Shown here piece by piece: positions 31,930 to 42,866 of a stretch of DNA of 64,000 nucleotides. The notes under the pieces were generated by a model, which did not search any database, was not told the origin of the DNA, and worked only from the letters and a program-made list of their open reading frames with translations. The translations under genes were made by a program, and so were the position numbers. This DNA comes from Gracilaria domingensis (taxonomy: Eukaryota; Rhodophyta; Florideophyceae; Gracilariales; Gracilariaceae): NCBI GenBank assembly GCA_022539475.1, contig VCMS01000092.1:186001-250000 (forward strand). The letters are read 5' to 3'. Position 1 is the first letter of the stretch. Every line of letters starts with the position of its first letter.

Positions 31930-34388
31930 CTCTGAGAACCGGACAAATTCAGTCTGGAGACGATATCTCACACGTTTGAAGCTCATCAATCCTGCTGCTT
32001 TGATCGATGAAGTAGCACCGTTTCCTCTGCCTCTCTCGGTTATCTACGGAACTTTAACCTGATGGTAGCACCCTAGAAGATGGCACATCATGTCCGACCA
32101 CACTGATAAGCCTGGAAACTATACTTGCGTCCTCGGCTGTTCGAGAAGCAAACGCTTGCTCGACAGTGCAGTTCTTGTACACCTGCTCTTGACCTCCTCG
32201 TTCCATACCAGACACCCATTCAACCACGACCAAGTGATATTCGCGTTGCCAATGATCCCACTCTCCCTGCAAATCAGCCTCTAGCACGAAACTAACGAAC
32301 TTCTGAGCGCGCCCATAGTGCACTTCAAGGAGTTATTCTTCTTCATTTGGCATTTCGCAAGCAACGTAATACTTTGCTCGGTCTCTTGCCAATCTCGTGT
32401 TAAGTGAAGATACGTGCAGAGCTCCTGATGCATTCTGTACAACTCGGCGAGACGTGAAACGGGGTCTAGGGTAAAACACACAGGACTTCAATGACTGAAG
32501 GAGCGAAGAAGCTTGAGAAACCGAGAGACCATCGTATTTGCGCCGAAGATATCCTTGCAACAACCTTTTCAAAGACTGGTCATCCTCCGAAAACTCGTAG
32601 AAATCGTATCTGTCCCCAACTCCTTGATACTCATACCCTCCCTTGCTTTCGAGCTCTGCCCATACTGGGTCCTCGCTGAAGAATTGCACCTTACCATAAG
32701 ACTTATATGCTTCGAAAGACAGAGCATTTTGGAGCAGAGACGAAGAGGCCAGTCTCCTGGCATTGAATCTTCCCAAAATCCAGCCGATATAGCGTTCCAT
32801 CCAATACTGTGAGTGCAGAACAGGAGGTTCGTTGTGCTTCACAGACTGCTTCAAGTGTAGTACCAAATGCATCACGTATTTGCCCATGCTCACATTCTCA
32901 GTGTTGTATTGGAAGTAATCACGCTCAAAGTGCTCATAGAATCTCAGGCATTGATCCTCGAGTTTGTTCAAGTTCGTCTCTGTCAGCGAGTCACGCTAGC
33001 ACAAGTCCACGACCTGTAAAAAGCAGTTCCATCCAGAAAATTATGGTTGCGGAAGCAGTCCATCCAAGAAGATTAAACTGTAGTATAATATGAATGCCTT
33101 TACCTCTTCTGACTTCCACTCCGAAAACCGCCTGAGTTGCTGTGGTCGTGAGGATATCTGGCTCGGTATTCCGGCCCCAAAGTTCTTCAGTTCGGTGTCA
33201 ATCTGGTGAATCTGGCGCGTGCTCAATACTTAAGCCAATTCGACCTCACCACCACACCATAAAAGTATCATATCCTTCCCGATCTTGTAAAACAAGTGCA
33301 TCAGGTCGATCGGAAAGCATGAATAAGGCTCCAGGTGTGGCAGAGGTAGAACAACAGAGCCTTCTGCAATTCCTGTGTCCTTCTCTAGTTCAGCTCTCAA
33401 GATCCCTGAAAGAGACTCCAACTCGCAAATCGTGGCCATGGTATCATTGGCGTCACAAATTGAAAGGTTCCGGACGTCGAAGATATGCTTCAACGCATTA
33501 TCACGGTGAATGGCACTCGGATAATACTAATGACGATGAGTTGGTGACCATGTTCCCTTTAAAGCGCAGTATTGGCATGGAGCTCTTCCATTGTGACCCT
33601 TGAAACCGGCGATCTTCTTCATTGCGGGAAGATATCTCGTACAAGACAGAAGATGGACCCTTACTTGTCCTTTAGAGCCGTCATAAAACGTAAACTCTGT
33701 GCCAGATCCGTCATTATTGATTGACATGATCTCCTTAATCAGAGGAGTTATGAAAGATTGCAAGTTGACAGGCTTGCCAGGACCAGGGATGAAGCCCATT
33801 GGCATCAAATCCTTTACCGATAGACGTTTGTGTGGCCGAAGGTTGCATAATAGAACTGCGATAGGCCACACGTCGTATGACCGCTCTCGGAAGTCTTGAA
33901 ATCCGTCGCTGGAGACTGCAATGTACACATCGTTCACCATTTCTTCGTGTCCTTCATAGACATCACACAGTTTCTTGTACACCAGCGCATCAAAGAAGTC
34001 TCTGTACACACCATTTGTGCGGTGCTCCCAAGACTTTGTATAAACATAAAGGTCTTCACATCGCTGCTTATCCAAGAATATATCACGAAGCCTATGCTCA
34101 AGCTTTATCCAGTAGAAGAAAGCATTTGCATCGGAAGAGGTGTTCGATGGTTTCGGCTTTCCGCAGACAGAACAGTGAGTATTTCCAGTGTCTGTAAAAC
34201 ACATGTGTCCAGGGCACGTCACATACCTCTCCACGGCATCTACACCTGAGTCCTTCTGAAGCCGGGATATAACCGTCTTCGAAGAGCGATATGGAGCTTT
34301 GAGAGCGTGAAGCATATGGTCCATAACGGCGTGCGTTAACCCATTTCTGAAGTATATCTCTACCCACTCCCCGTTGTTGCTCATCCAA
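31930..34388 (-). pseudogene. Tnp2-type (EnSpm/CACTA-like) transposase, copy 2, decayed
   Basis: Minus-strand pieces 33527-34384, 33230-33493, 33041-33226, 32333-32971 and 32054-32323 follow one another. Visible: a cysteine cluster (VTCPGHMCF, HCSVCGKPKP), DIFLDKQRCEDL, VSSDGFQDFRERSYDVWPI, the loop MGFIPGPGKPVNLQSF, CxxC in RAPCQYCALKG, the signature CFPIDLMHLFYKIGKDM (near 33315), and the C-terminal YVMHLVLHLKQSV block with a normal acidic tail ending MPNEEE. The order matches the copy at 47525-50641. Four or more frame breaks; inactive. A possible accessory gene lies upstream on the same strand (34838-35870). Confidence 0.8.
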
Positions 34389-34837
34389 GACCGGAACGCT
34401 TCAGAAGGTGGTGAGATTACCCAGGCAAAACTCTATTTCAGTAATTTATATGTAAACCTTCAGAGACTTGTCAGTGCATACTGTTTTCTCAAAAAATTGA
34501 CCTTCAGTGAGCTCTAAATGACCTCGCCCTTTCTCGTTTGCGAGGCGCCCTGAATTGGAAGACGCGGTCGATGCTCTGTAAAATTAATTCACGTTCACTG
34601 CCGTCATTGAACTTTCGGTAATTTACATGATCAGCTCCTGACATCAATGAAAGAATAATGAAAATAATGCCGATAAGGCGATTGATCACGTCACAGCCAT
34701 AGCCAACAAGACGCTGCCAAGGAACGACCGAGATACGTACAAGCGCGGCGCGCTCCGCCCGACACACAATATGAGGCTAACCCTACCCCTTCTCGACCAT
34801 GCTTGGCAGCTTCGCACTGCTGCTGGACAGGTCTTTT
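34389..34837. other. Spacer between Tnp2 copy 2 and its upstream gene
   Basis: About 450 bases with only short, motif-free frames. If the upstream gene belongs to the same transposon, this is the inter-gene spacer. Confidence 0.4.
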
Positions 34838-35870
34838 CATTGGCTTCCATTGTCTTCAATAACACGCAGTTCATCAGATCGCTGCGCATACATATCTTCA
34901 CTTCTCCTCATATCTTCATTAGTTTGACTCGCATATTTTGCAAATGCCGCCATGTAAGGTCCCATGTCTTTCGTTAGATACCGCGCACAAAAACCATGGG
35001 GCGCACATCGAAATGTATATGACCCATTTCGTATGTATGCTCCGTTCCCACGTTTGTTCCATTCCCTGCACACATTTGGCACTCTCTTCCAAGCCAACTT
35101 TCTCGCGTCATCCTCGGTACTGAGAACCACTTTCTGAGTATGCGCCATGTCTATCAGTGCGTTGAAAACAGCATCATGTTCGATGTCTATGGTTTCGAGT
35201 ATTGTCCGATAACGACTGTCTTGTAACGGAGCAACATCGTTATCTCCAACAAGATACCTTTTCCGAGTCAAGCCAGAAATCAGAACGGGCGGCTTAAATC
35301 TTCCTGGAAATTGGACTTGAGCAGCGCTGCATCTTGCACATCATGAACCATATAGGCCATTAAGAGATTCCTTCCCATAGTAACTTCATCGCTGTATGCC
35401 ATGACTGATCTCGCAACCTCACATATTGCGCTAAAGGAACGATTGCTGGATGCTTGAAACGAGAGCTACGCCGATTTTCCGTCTGGATATCCAAACCACG
35501 TCATTTCCGAGTCGGGCTACACCAGTCCTATTCTTCACCATGGCTGTTTCATGTATGTGTTACCGCCTCTTGTTCTCGAAATCCGTCCTGCATCGTGAGA
35601 ATTCTTGTTTTGCCTTCTGAGCAGCTTTCTCTTTGTATTACTTTTCCTCTAAGAAAGCGGCTTCGTCGTTAGCCAAAGTCTGGATTATGTCTTGCAGTTA
35701 CTTCTCTTTCAGTATATCGAGGTCGCACACATACCGACCCAAAGCAGCAGTGATCCCACGGAGGGCCCCTTGGATGAGCCTCAAGGTCTTATTGTGTTGC
35801 GTTGAAAACCTGACCCCGCTCTTCCGCTTTCTCTTTCTGACATCGATGCGTCGTACGAAAGAATAGACGG
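34838..35870 (-). pseudogene. Unknown coiled-coil-like gene upstream of Tnp2 copy 2
   Basis: Reading down the minus strand from about 35866: VRKRKRKSGVRFSTQHNK, LIQGALRGITAALGRYV and LQDIIQTLANDEAAFLEEK separated by stops, YKEKAAQKAKQEFSRCR, then SAICEVARSVMAYSDEVTMG and, at 34837-35271, a 144-codon frame with TILETIDIEHDAVFNALID and a Tyr/Cys-rich patch. Heptad-like Leu/Ala spacing suggests helices. No family is recognised. Its position and strand suggest an accessory gene of the CACTA-like element, but a host gene is possible. Confidence 0.35.
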
Positions 35871-36868
35871 AAGAAGCCCATTCCTAGACCCAGTAACGTC
35901 AGTGTTTCGGCAAACTGCTTATAATACCGCCTTATTTTTTGACTGGGGCCGCTGGAAACGCCCCTCTAATACGTCACATTTGCTCTCTTTCATGTTACAT
36001 AATTTGCTTGTTCTTGCTGCCGTGTACAGAAATATATCTTTCGTGGTTCAGAACTACTCAATATATAGAAGAGACAGCAGTACTGCATTGAAAGCTTCAA
36101 AACGATTGCGTGAGCGTTCGCCTACCTCTGGCTCACGTGAACCGTTGTCAACCACGTCTTGGTCTAACTGGATCATCAAGTTTACGGAGAGAGAAGGAAT
36201 GAAAGCTGCCAATGCGAAAAGTAAGCGAGCAAGCGTGGTTGTTCTGAAGGTATAGATGCGATTCAAATATTTCGGGTTGCGGCCACGAGGTTATCTTCGA
36301 TAATATTATGTATACATGCATCCTTTTCGCCAGGGGCAAGTTGTTGTTAGTGTAATATATGAAAGCGGCATTACCATGTGTTGGCCTTTCTGGCGAGTGT
36401 TCTGCAGTAGTATTAATAACTAAACTAAGGCAAGTACATTAGCGCTCTATAAACTCTAAATAGGAAGAAAGAAAAGGAAAGAGCGTGCGAAGGGAAGCCA
36501 AATCGAGCGGAGGGGATATACTACAGGGTGCGTATCGACGTTAATCCCCGGCAAGCAGTCGTTTTGAAATCGGCTATCGAAGTGAACAAGAAGCACTTTA
36601 GATCGCCTCGTTGAGTAGAGTAGTGCTCTTCTCGCTAATCGATACAAGCCGATAATTCACCTTTTTACTGTGGAAGATCGTTAATCATCATTGTAACTGC
36701 TGATTTTGTTGCCTTTCAAAGAGGAAGGTTGATCGAGAACCTTTGGTTCTCTTGTGCAGCAATTGTTTCGACGTTTTCAAGAACGCTTAACGGATCCGGT
36801 TGGACTGAGTGGTGTCATCAATTCCTAAAAGGCTTCTTTGCGCTGAAGGGATCGGTTCCCAGTTCGCT
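35871..36868. other. Spacer upstream of the CCT1 copy
   Basis: No supported gene. A plus frame at 35902-36255 ends in a basic Ser-rich stretch (KASKRLRERSPTSG) but has no recognised domain. The last few hundred bases should hold what is left of the CCT1 promoter; no clear TATA box was seen. Confidence 0.4.
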
Positions 36869-38502
36869 ATGTTTAGCTTGGTCACAAAAGGTCAGCGAGA
36901 GTCAGGCCAGGATGTTCGAAGTGGCAATGTCATTGCCTGCGAGGCTGTTGCGAATATTGTGAAGAGCTCGTTGGGTCCTGTCGGCCTCGACAAAATGTTG
37001 GTGGACGAAGTAGGAGATGTTACTGTCACAAATGATGGCTCCACAATCCTACGGTTGCTTGAAGTTGAATATCCTGCTGCAAAAGTTTTGACAGAATTAG
37101 CTGCGCAGCAGGATGAGGAGGTCGGTGATGGAACAACCTCTGTCGTCATTCTTGCCACTGAGTTGCTCCGGCGAGCGAATGAACTTGTTCGGTCTAGAAT
37201 TCATCCTACTAACATTATTACTGGGTTTCGCCTTGCTATGCGAGAAGGTTGCAAATATCTAAGAGATAAACGCGCCTAGTCTGTCCATAAATTGGCGCAC
37301 GAGACGCCCATCAACGCTGCAAAGGCAAGTCTGTCTAGCAATATATTGGGAAGTGCCGAGAGTTTAAAATTCGTTCCATGGCTGTGGACGCCGTCATGGC
37401 AGTGAAAATTTCCACATTAAGCGGCAAATGCAAGTACCCCATCGAAGCCATACATGTTCTGAAAGCGCCGGGAAAAAACCCGAAGGAGAGCGAACTACTT
37501 CCAGAATATGCGTTGAACATGACGAGATCCAGTCAGCTTATACCCAGAAGAGTTGCTCCGGCTAAGATCGCCTGTTTGGATGTTGACTTGCGCCGGGCAA
37601 AGATGAAAATGGGTGTATCTGTGTTAATCGAGAATCCAGAAGAGTTACACAAAGCACAGGAGAAAGACCTTGATATTACACGGTACCGGATCATCTCTGT
37701 GCTGAGGGCTGGTGCAAACGTTGTCCTCACAACGAAAGGAATTGATGACGCTGCTCTGAAGTATTTTGCTGAGGCTGGTGCGATTGCTGTTCGTCGCGTG
37801 TACGAGCGAGATTTGGATCGCATTGCTAAAGCCACTGGTGCAACAGTTCAAGTAGCCATGGCCGATCTTGGTGGTGAAGAATCCTTTGACCACTCACTGC
37901 TTGGCTACGCTGATGAATTATACGAAGAAAGAATTCGAGATGACAATATTCTGATCATGAAGAACTGCAAATCAACTGCAGCTTGTTCCGTTTCACTGCG
38001 TGGCTCTAATGAGTATATGTGCGACGAGATGTGTCGATCAGTCCATAATGCTGTATGTGTCGTAAAGCGGACCTTAGAATCTAATTTCGTGGTGGTAGAT
38101 TGAACCGCAGTCGAAGCTGCTCTTTCGATCCACCTCTAAAACTTCGCTACAATGATTGGTTCCCGAGAGCAGCTGGCTATTGCCGAATTTGCAGGAGCTC
38201 TTCTGGTGATCCCGAAGGCTCTGGCAATGAACGCGGCGCATGATTCGACAGATCTAGTGGCAAAACGTAAAGCACTACATCATGCGGCACAAAACGAAGA
38301 CTCTAAAGCCAAGCTGTCTTCGTTCGGACTAGATCTCGACGCTGGGTCTCTTCGTGACAACCTTTCAGAAAGCGTGGTAGAACCGGTTGTCAGCAAGAAG
38401 AAGATCATCCAGTTTGCTACGGAGGCTGCTCTTCCTATCATTCGCATTGACGATTCAGTCAAAATTGATAAGGAAGAAGATGACAGATCTGTACCATACT
38501 AA
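36869..38502 (+). pseudogene. CCT1: CCT1 / TCP-1 alpha chaperonin subunit, broken full-length copy
   Basis: CCT1 is one of eight subunits of the cytosolic CCT ring, which folds actin and tubulin using ATP. The copy runs from MFSLVTKGQRESGQDVR (ATG at 36869) to KIDKEEDDRSVPY, about 545 codons, the full usual length, without introns. Chaperonin motifs are plain: VKSSLGPVGLDKMLVD (near 36960), TNDGSTIL, EVGDGTTSVVI (near 37120), AKIACLDVDL, VLTTKGIDD, GSREQLAIAEF and IIQFATEAALPIIRIDD. It is broken by in-frame stops at 37277-37279, 38101-38103 and 38140-38142 and by one frame change near 37345. The conserved Gly-rich loop before AVEAALSI is lost. It may be a retrocopy, but no poly-A tail or target duplication is seen and the host may simply lack introns here. 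Confidence 0.92.
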
Positions 38503-38560
38503 CGATAGATCAGAGAAGTAAAGCTTAGAAACAGACCATATTTTGTGTATGTGTCGAAAG

Positions 38561-38908
38561 TCAGAAGTCGCTCACATGACCAATTTTGACCAATCTCCAT
38601 ACCGCGTTGGCACGTAACCACGAGCCCCCCCCCAATTCAGGCTCTTGTGGCGCATCCTTATTCCATGTATCTACCATCTCCTGTTCTTCAGCCTTCGGCG
38701 ATTGAGGGTCGACTTCTTTCTGATGAACAGACTTATCCCTCTTCTCCTTTTCTCTCCAGTCTCGTTCTGATTTAGTAGATCCCGTTAATGCAGCTCCGCG
38801 CTGTAGGAAAATTCCAGCTCGAAAGAGAGAAAGAGATGCTCGAAACGAGAGAGGAGCTCTGTGACCAGCAGTTTGTGACAGAATCCTTGAAATATAGACG
38901 AACACCAT
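38561..38908 (-). pseudogene. SDHAF4: SDHAF4-like succinate dehydrogenase assembly factor, frame broken
   Basis: SDHAF4 (DUF1674) is a small mitochondrial protein that binds the flavin subunit of complex II during assembly. The minus-strand frame has an Arg/Ser-rich, acid-poor N-terminus as in mitochondrial targeting peptides, a charged middle (SERDWREKEKRDKSV), then EPELGG. The family signature PTRYGDW is encoded at 38590-38610 but in another frame, and the terminal GHVSDF is back in the first frame. So one length change falls by a run of nine C (38625-38633) and one after the AAAA that follows PTRYGDW. Convergent with CCT1, with only 58 bases between the stops. Decay and sequencing error at homopolymers are both possible. 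Confidence 0.7.
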
Positions 38909-39827
38909 GTTGAATATAGCCGGGCTTCGAAAACGGTACCAGCGCGATCTGTCTGCTCAGTACCGATGCACTTCGGAGGATCTACGAAGATATAGTGCGA
39001 AGGTACCGGTGGTGCTTAACACAGACAAGAAACTGTGTTCCTCTTTAAGACGCATTTACACATGGAAAAGAACTACAACATACTAGGTTATAGCCCTTCT
39101 AAGCTCCTTTAGACGCGAGGAGGTTCCGATATTAGCGAAGAAAACAAATTGGAATTGAATATGTATGAATTGCTGCTCCGCGTTTATTCATTGAGTTTTG
39201 TCGTTTCGCATCAAGTCTTTGGGCCATATTTTTACTGGGACAATTGACCTTCGTCGGCTCGAAGCCTCATCGTGAAGTATCATTTACCTTTGGTACTCGT
39301 CCAATACTGAGCATCGCCTAGCTAGCGCTGGCTTCTTCTTTGAGAGTCCCGTCTTGCTCATCTACGACATCGGAGGCTCCGATATACTTGACTAGAATCT
39401 CAGTGTTGCAAAATGATCTTCCCATGCATTTGTTCAAGACTTGCGCGCGAGACATCTTTCTGTGAAGGTGGGGGTCAGAAATAGCCCCTCTTGTGGATAC
39501 AAGGTTACTCTAACGGGGTGGAAAAAGTCTGTAGTCGAAACTTCGAAAACACGCACCTCTGTCGTGTTATTGCCTCCTATAGCAGGAACTCAAGGCTCTC
39601 TGACTAAACCTCTTCTCTTGGAATCTTCTCATTTGCTCATACATACCCTTCTCCTGACTAACTATGAACTTATTGCCAGACAAACCCTTGAGTCGTAATT
39701 AGACCAGGCTCCGATGACCTCGACATAGCACTATTTTCCAGGGCTCTACGCTTTATCTTCAGTTCCAAGAAGTCTCCGTGCGTTCCGCCATCAGCTCTTT
39801 TGGAAAATCTATCAGCACAATGTTCTA
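38909..39827. other. Spacer; may hold lost MLH3 N-terminal exons
   Basis: No clear frame. The plus frame at 39441-39698 may be a remnant of the MLH3 ATPase domain, which should lie here given what follows, but no GHKL motif (the Asn, DxGxG or GFRGEA boxes) could be read. Confidence 0.4.
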
Positions 39828-41348
39828 TTGAGTACCGTTCCGATAGACAGGCCGTTCACATGCGTGGGGCAAAATTGTAAACCATCCCCTAAAACTATCC
39901 ATCAGGGTTGCGAGCTTCAAGTTTGGAAGATTTTTTTCGCAATCCCGGTTCGTCGTCGTTTACAACAGGCGCGTGATTATCTCGAGATCATTAACGCTAC
40001 TCGAAATATGATCATACCCGTTATTTTCGCAAACTAAGGAATCCGATGCAAACTAAGGGCTGACGAAGACACGGAGATATTGTCATGGATGGGCGATGGA
40101 CTCAGTGTTCATGGAATTCAAGTGGTATTAGGAACATGTGAGCTCTCGTTTACGCCAGTACGGATACAGTTGAAGCACTGTCTTGTTACCGGGTTCGTGC
40201 CTCGTTCAGGGTTCTCGAATTCTAGAGTTCAATATGCAGCTGTGCAAGGGGGTTTTGAGGCGGAGTGGTTGTCCAACATCGTTAAGAGTTCGTGGAAGAG
40301 ATTCTTGAATTGCAAAGCTTCTCAATTGCAATGCACCTCGAATCCCAGCCAGTACAAAATTGGACGCCATGCGGCGTTTGTGATCCACTGTACGACAAAC
40401 GATGGAGGGAGGCGGAAATACTCAGAACCTATTGAGGCTGTCGCGCTGCGACGAGATGAACAGAATGAGCTGCTCCTAGCATTATGTTTTATGTTGATGG
40501 AAACAAAGAAAAGAAAGGTGCAGTGGAGCAACGGGAACAACCCAGTTGAAAGCAGAGGGGCTATAGTTCCCAAGAGGCCGAGATTTGCGGAGGCAGAAGT
40601 ACAGAGACGAAAGGAATCAACTTTAATTCCGCCGCAACGGATTCAGGTGGGAAGGAAGTGTTCAATTGGGCAAGTTTCAGAATCTACTCTTCGAAGTCAC
40701 GTCGGAGAATGGTGCAACCCCACGTATGACAATAGTGCATCCATAGGAATTCGAGGAGGAGATGGGGACCGTAAAACCATGTGCATAGATAAGGAAAGGC
40801 TGAAACAAGTTCGAATTGTGGGTCAGGTAGACTTCAAGTTTATAGTGGTATCTGATGAACGAGGCATACAAGTAGTTGATCAACATGCCGCTTCAGAACG
40901 AGATTTGTTGGAAAGACTTCTACGCAAATCCGAACGCGGAATCGAAGCAGTGGAATGTCTAGAGAGGATTGCGTTGTCAAGAGACCGAAGAGAAATAGCA
41001 TCCTTGCATTCGGAGATACTTCGTAGATGGGGTTGGCATTTGAAGATTACGGAAGACGAGGTTCTGATGACAGATGTTTTAAGCGTTTGCGATGTGGTGA
41101 TGACTAAGAACCATCTCTTGGAACTTTTAGACGAAGTTCGCGATAATGATCACGGAGTTGTAGCCGGGGACATTCCTCAATTTGTTCGCCGGACTGCCGC
41201 CAGTGCCGCATGTCACAAGGCAGTGAGGTTCGGAGATCTCTTGTCCCATGAGCAAATCGAGAATATCATACGCGCCTTGGCCAAGTGTGAAAATCCGTTC
41301 TGATGTGCGCATGGACGGCCGTCCATTGTTCCACTTTGCAATCTTTGA
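39828..41348 (+). pseudogene. MLH3: MLH3-like MutL endonuclease, broken
   Basis: MLH3 pairs with MLH1 in meiotic crossover resolution and mismatch repair, and nicks DNA. A piece of the N-terminal ATPase/transducer region is readable (CELQVWKIFFAIPVRRRLQQ near 39910, corresponding to the LFYN.PVRRKF block). A 407-codon frame from 40080 then carries a variable linker and the C-terminal endonuclease domain: metal-binding DQHAASERDLLE (40878-40913), the DQHA(x)2E(x)4E motif; IPQFVRRTAASAACHKAVRFGD (in part, near 41175); then CENPF. A TGA follows, and in the same frame CAHGRPSIVPL, the last conserved MLH3 motif, ends at 41348. The stop thus sits inside the motif normally reading PFQCAHGRP. The N-terminal half is largely lost. 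Confidence 0.82.
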
Positions 41349-41559
41349 GTGACAGGGGTAGACATCTTCCAGCTTTGTATCCTTGCAATATGTCGTTTCT
41401 TGATGTTCTTACAAGAAGAGATATATAGAAACAACATCTTAGAGACAGAGACGATGGTTTTCTTTCTTTAACAAACTTAAATTGAAGGAAGCAGCTCTCA
41501 GACGATGGCATTTCTTGGTTGACAAGCAAAAGAATGAAATGAAAGCACTGGAAGATCTT

Positions 41560-41837
41560 GGCCTGCAAAAGTTACTGTAGCCCTCTACCCTCGTAGTAAC
41601 AACACTTACCCTGTCAAATCGAAAACTACAGATTCTAGAGCAGCAGATACAATGCGTCACGGGGTCCGAAAGTACCCCAGGTACACGATGCGATTCTCTG
41701 CCATTTGGATTTAGAGCGGACGCATCGACGATGTTCTCCTCACTGGTAACCTGGTGAAATTGAACTTGTTCCACGCAATGAATGAGAACGGGTGGATACT
41801 TTTCGAACATCCATCTGAAAAACGCCGGACTTCCCAT
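41560..41837 (-). pseudogene. XRN2-like 5'-3' exoribonuclease, N-terminal remnant
   Basis: The minus-strand frame from the ATG at 41837 reads MGSPAFFRWMFEKYPPVLI, then HCVE, and after about 13 residues VDASALNPNGRE. This matches the start of XRN2/Rat1-type nuclear exoribonucleases (MGVPAFFRW, VDASKPNPN, then EFDNLYLDMNG). After the Glu the frame shifts; a VYLG that may correspond to LYLD is readable in the next frame. Further down, GTAAGT (41604-41609) and TTTTGCAG (41563-41570) could bound a 47-base intron. The catalytic domain is missing. Convergent with MLH3. Confidence 0.55.
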
Positions 41838-42056
41838 CGAGTTCAAACCACGTCATAGTGAGAGCGAAAGGATAAATAGTGAATGATAAGACAAAAACAG
41901 TTGGATTATGCGTGCGGAGCTTGTTACGAGACGGAAAAACAGCAGGAAATCGAGACGAGACACGTGAGGACTGGGACTGCGACGTTTACTCTCACCTTTT
42001 ATCTCTAGCGCTATACCAGTGTTATAGGATGTACCAAGGGTAGTGAGATCTTTCGG

Positions 42057-42573
42057 TCAGAGATTGCCAGCTTTCCTGGCTTTCGGTTTTTGATGGAGTG
42101 CAGGACAAGCCCAGACAGAGGTTTCGAATTTCGGAATCCGAAACAGGCGTTTCAGGGTAATACCGACGGTATGATACTGTACCGTTGGTACCCAGCGAAG
42201 CCTTCTATCCACGCGAACCTTTTGTGCGCAGTGAGTTTTATCAAAATATTGAGGGCCATGCCTAATTTCAGCTACTTTCGCGACATCGAAGCCGTTGGCT
42301 TCGATGTCGCGAATTGAAGAGTGCATCGAGTGCGCCCTTGTCTTGGCATCCCCGATGGGGATGGGGATCACATCGTGCCTCCGTACTGGCGGTGGTTTGT
42401 TCTTGCGCAGCCCTCCCAACCCTGCTTCTCGGTAATGATTTCTGGACCATGGGCGGCGCTGATGTCGCGAGTCACAGAAGCTCATCGTCTCAGATACGAA
42501 GCCGAAGCCGATAGCTCTTCCAAAGCCAGCGGTATGTGTCTTCAATCAATTTATACGTGTACCAAACGTCAAT
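42057..42573. other. Frames of uncertain status around a long hairpin
   Basis: A 162-codon minus-strand frame (42057-42545) and several plus frames overlap without motif. The stretch contains the 17-bp perfect hairpin at 42277-42313 and a second copy of GATGTCGCGA near 42462. I cannot support a protein. Confidence 0.3.
42277..42313. other. Perfect 17-bp inverted repeat with 3-base loop
   Basis: TTCGCGACATCGAAGCC (42277-42293), loop GTT, then GGCTTCGATGTCGCGAA (42297-42313). It is the longest perfect hairpin I found in the window. No gene is clearly attached. Its half-site GATGTCGCGA recurs 150 bases to the right. Confidence 0.8.
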
Positions 42574-42834
42574 ATGACCTCTATCACTAGCACCATCCGT
42601 GACGCTACGACTCAAAAAGCTCACGTTTCCGCTCTTAAGTTGCATGGAGTTCAATTATGTGATGCCCATGCTATGAACAATAGTAGCGGTCAAACTATGC
42701 GCATGTATCGCAGAGTGCATGCTCAGAGGCAATGTAATTTTTTCGAATGGCATGCTCCGTCTTACCTTGTGTCCTGTTTGAATCTTCCGATGCTATGCCT
42801 GCTTTGGTCTCCACTGCGGTTGGGGCTGCCTTGA
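42574..42834 (+). pseudogene. GRF-type zinc-finger fragment
   Basis: An 86-codon frame has the pattern CDAHAMNNSSGQTM, then MYRRVHAQRQCNFFEWH. This matches the end of GRF zinc fingers, where N.GR.(F/Y)..C precedes C.FF.W. GRF domains bind single-stranded nucleic acid in topoisomerase 3, NEIL3, APE2 and in many transposon-borne proteins. Only part of the finger is intact. The frame that follows may belong to the same gene. Confidence 0.45.
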
Positions 42835-42866
42835 AATGAAGTGCTGGTCTCGATGAAGTTGAAAAC

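Noticed and set aside
36869-41348. Non-standard genetic code, with stops in CCT1 and MLH3 read as amino acids
   Set aside because: TAA, TAG and TGA all occur at positions aligned with different residues, real frame changes are present too, and the Ty3 gag and copia pol frames end with normal stops.
41297-41348. Selenocysteine or programmed read-through at the MLH3 TGA
   Set aside because: The aligned residue in this motif is normally Gln, no downstream hairpin typical of a selenocysteine element was seen, and the N-terminal half of the gene is already lost.
42057-42545. 162-codon minus-strand frame as a gene
   Set aside because: It runs through the perfect hairpin, no motif is present, and overlapping frames on the other strand are equally open.
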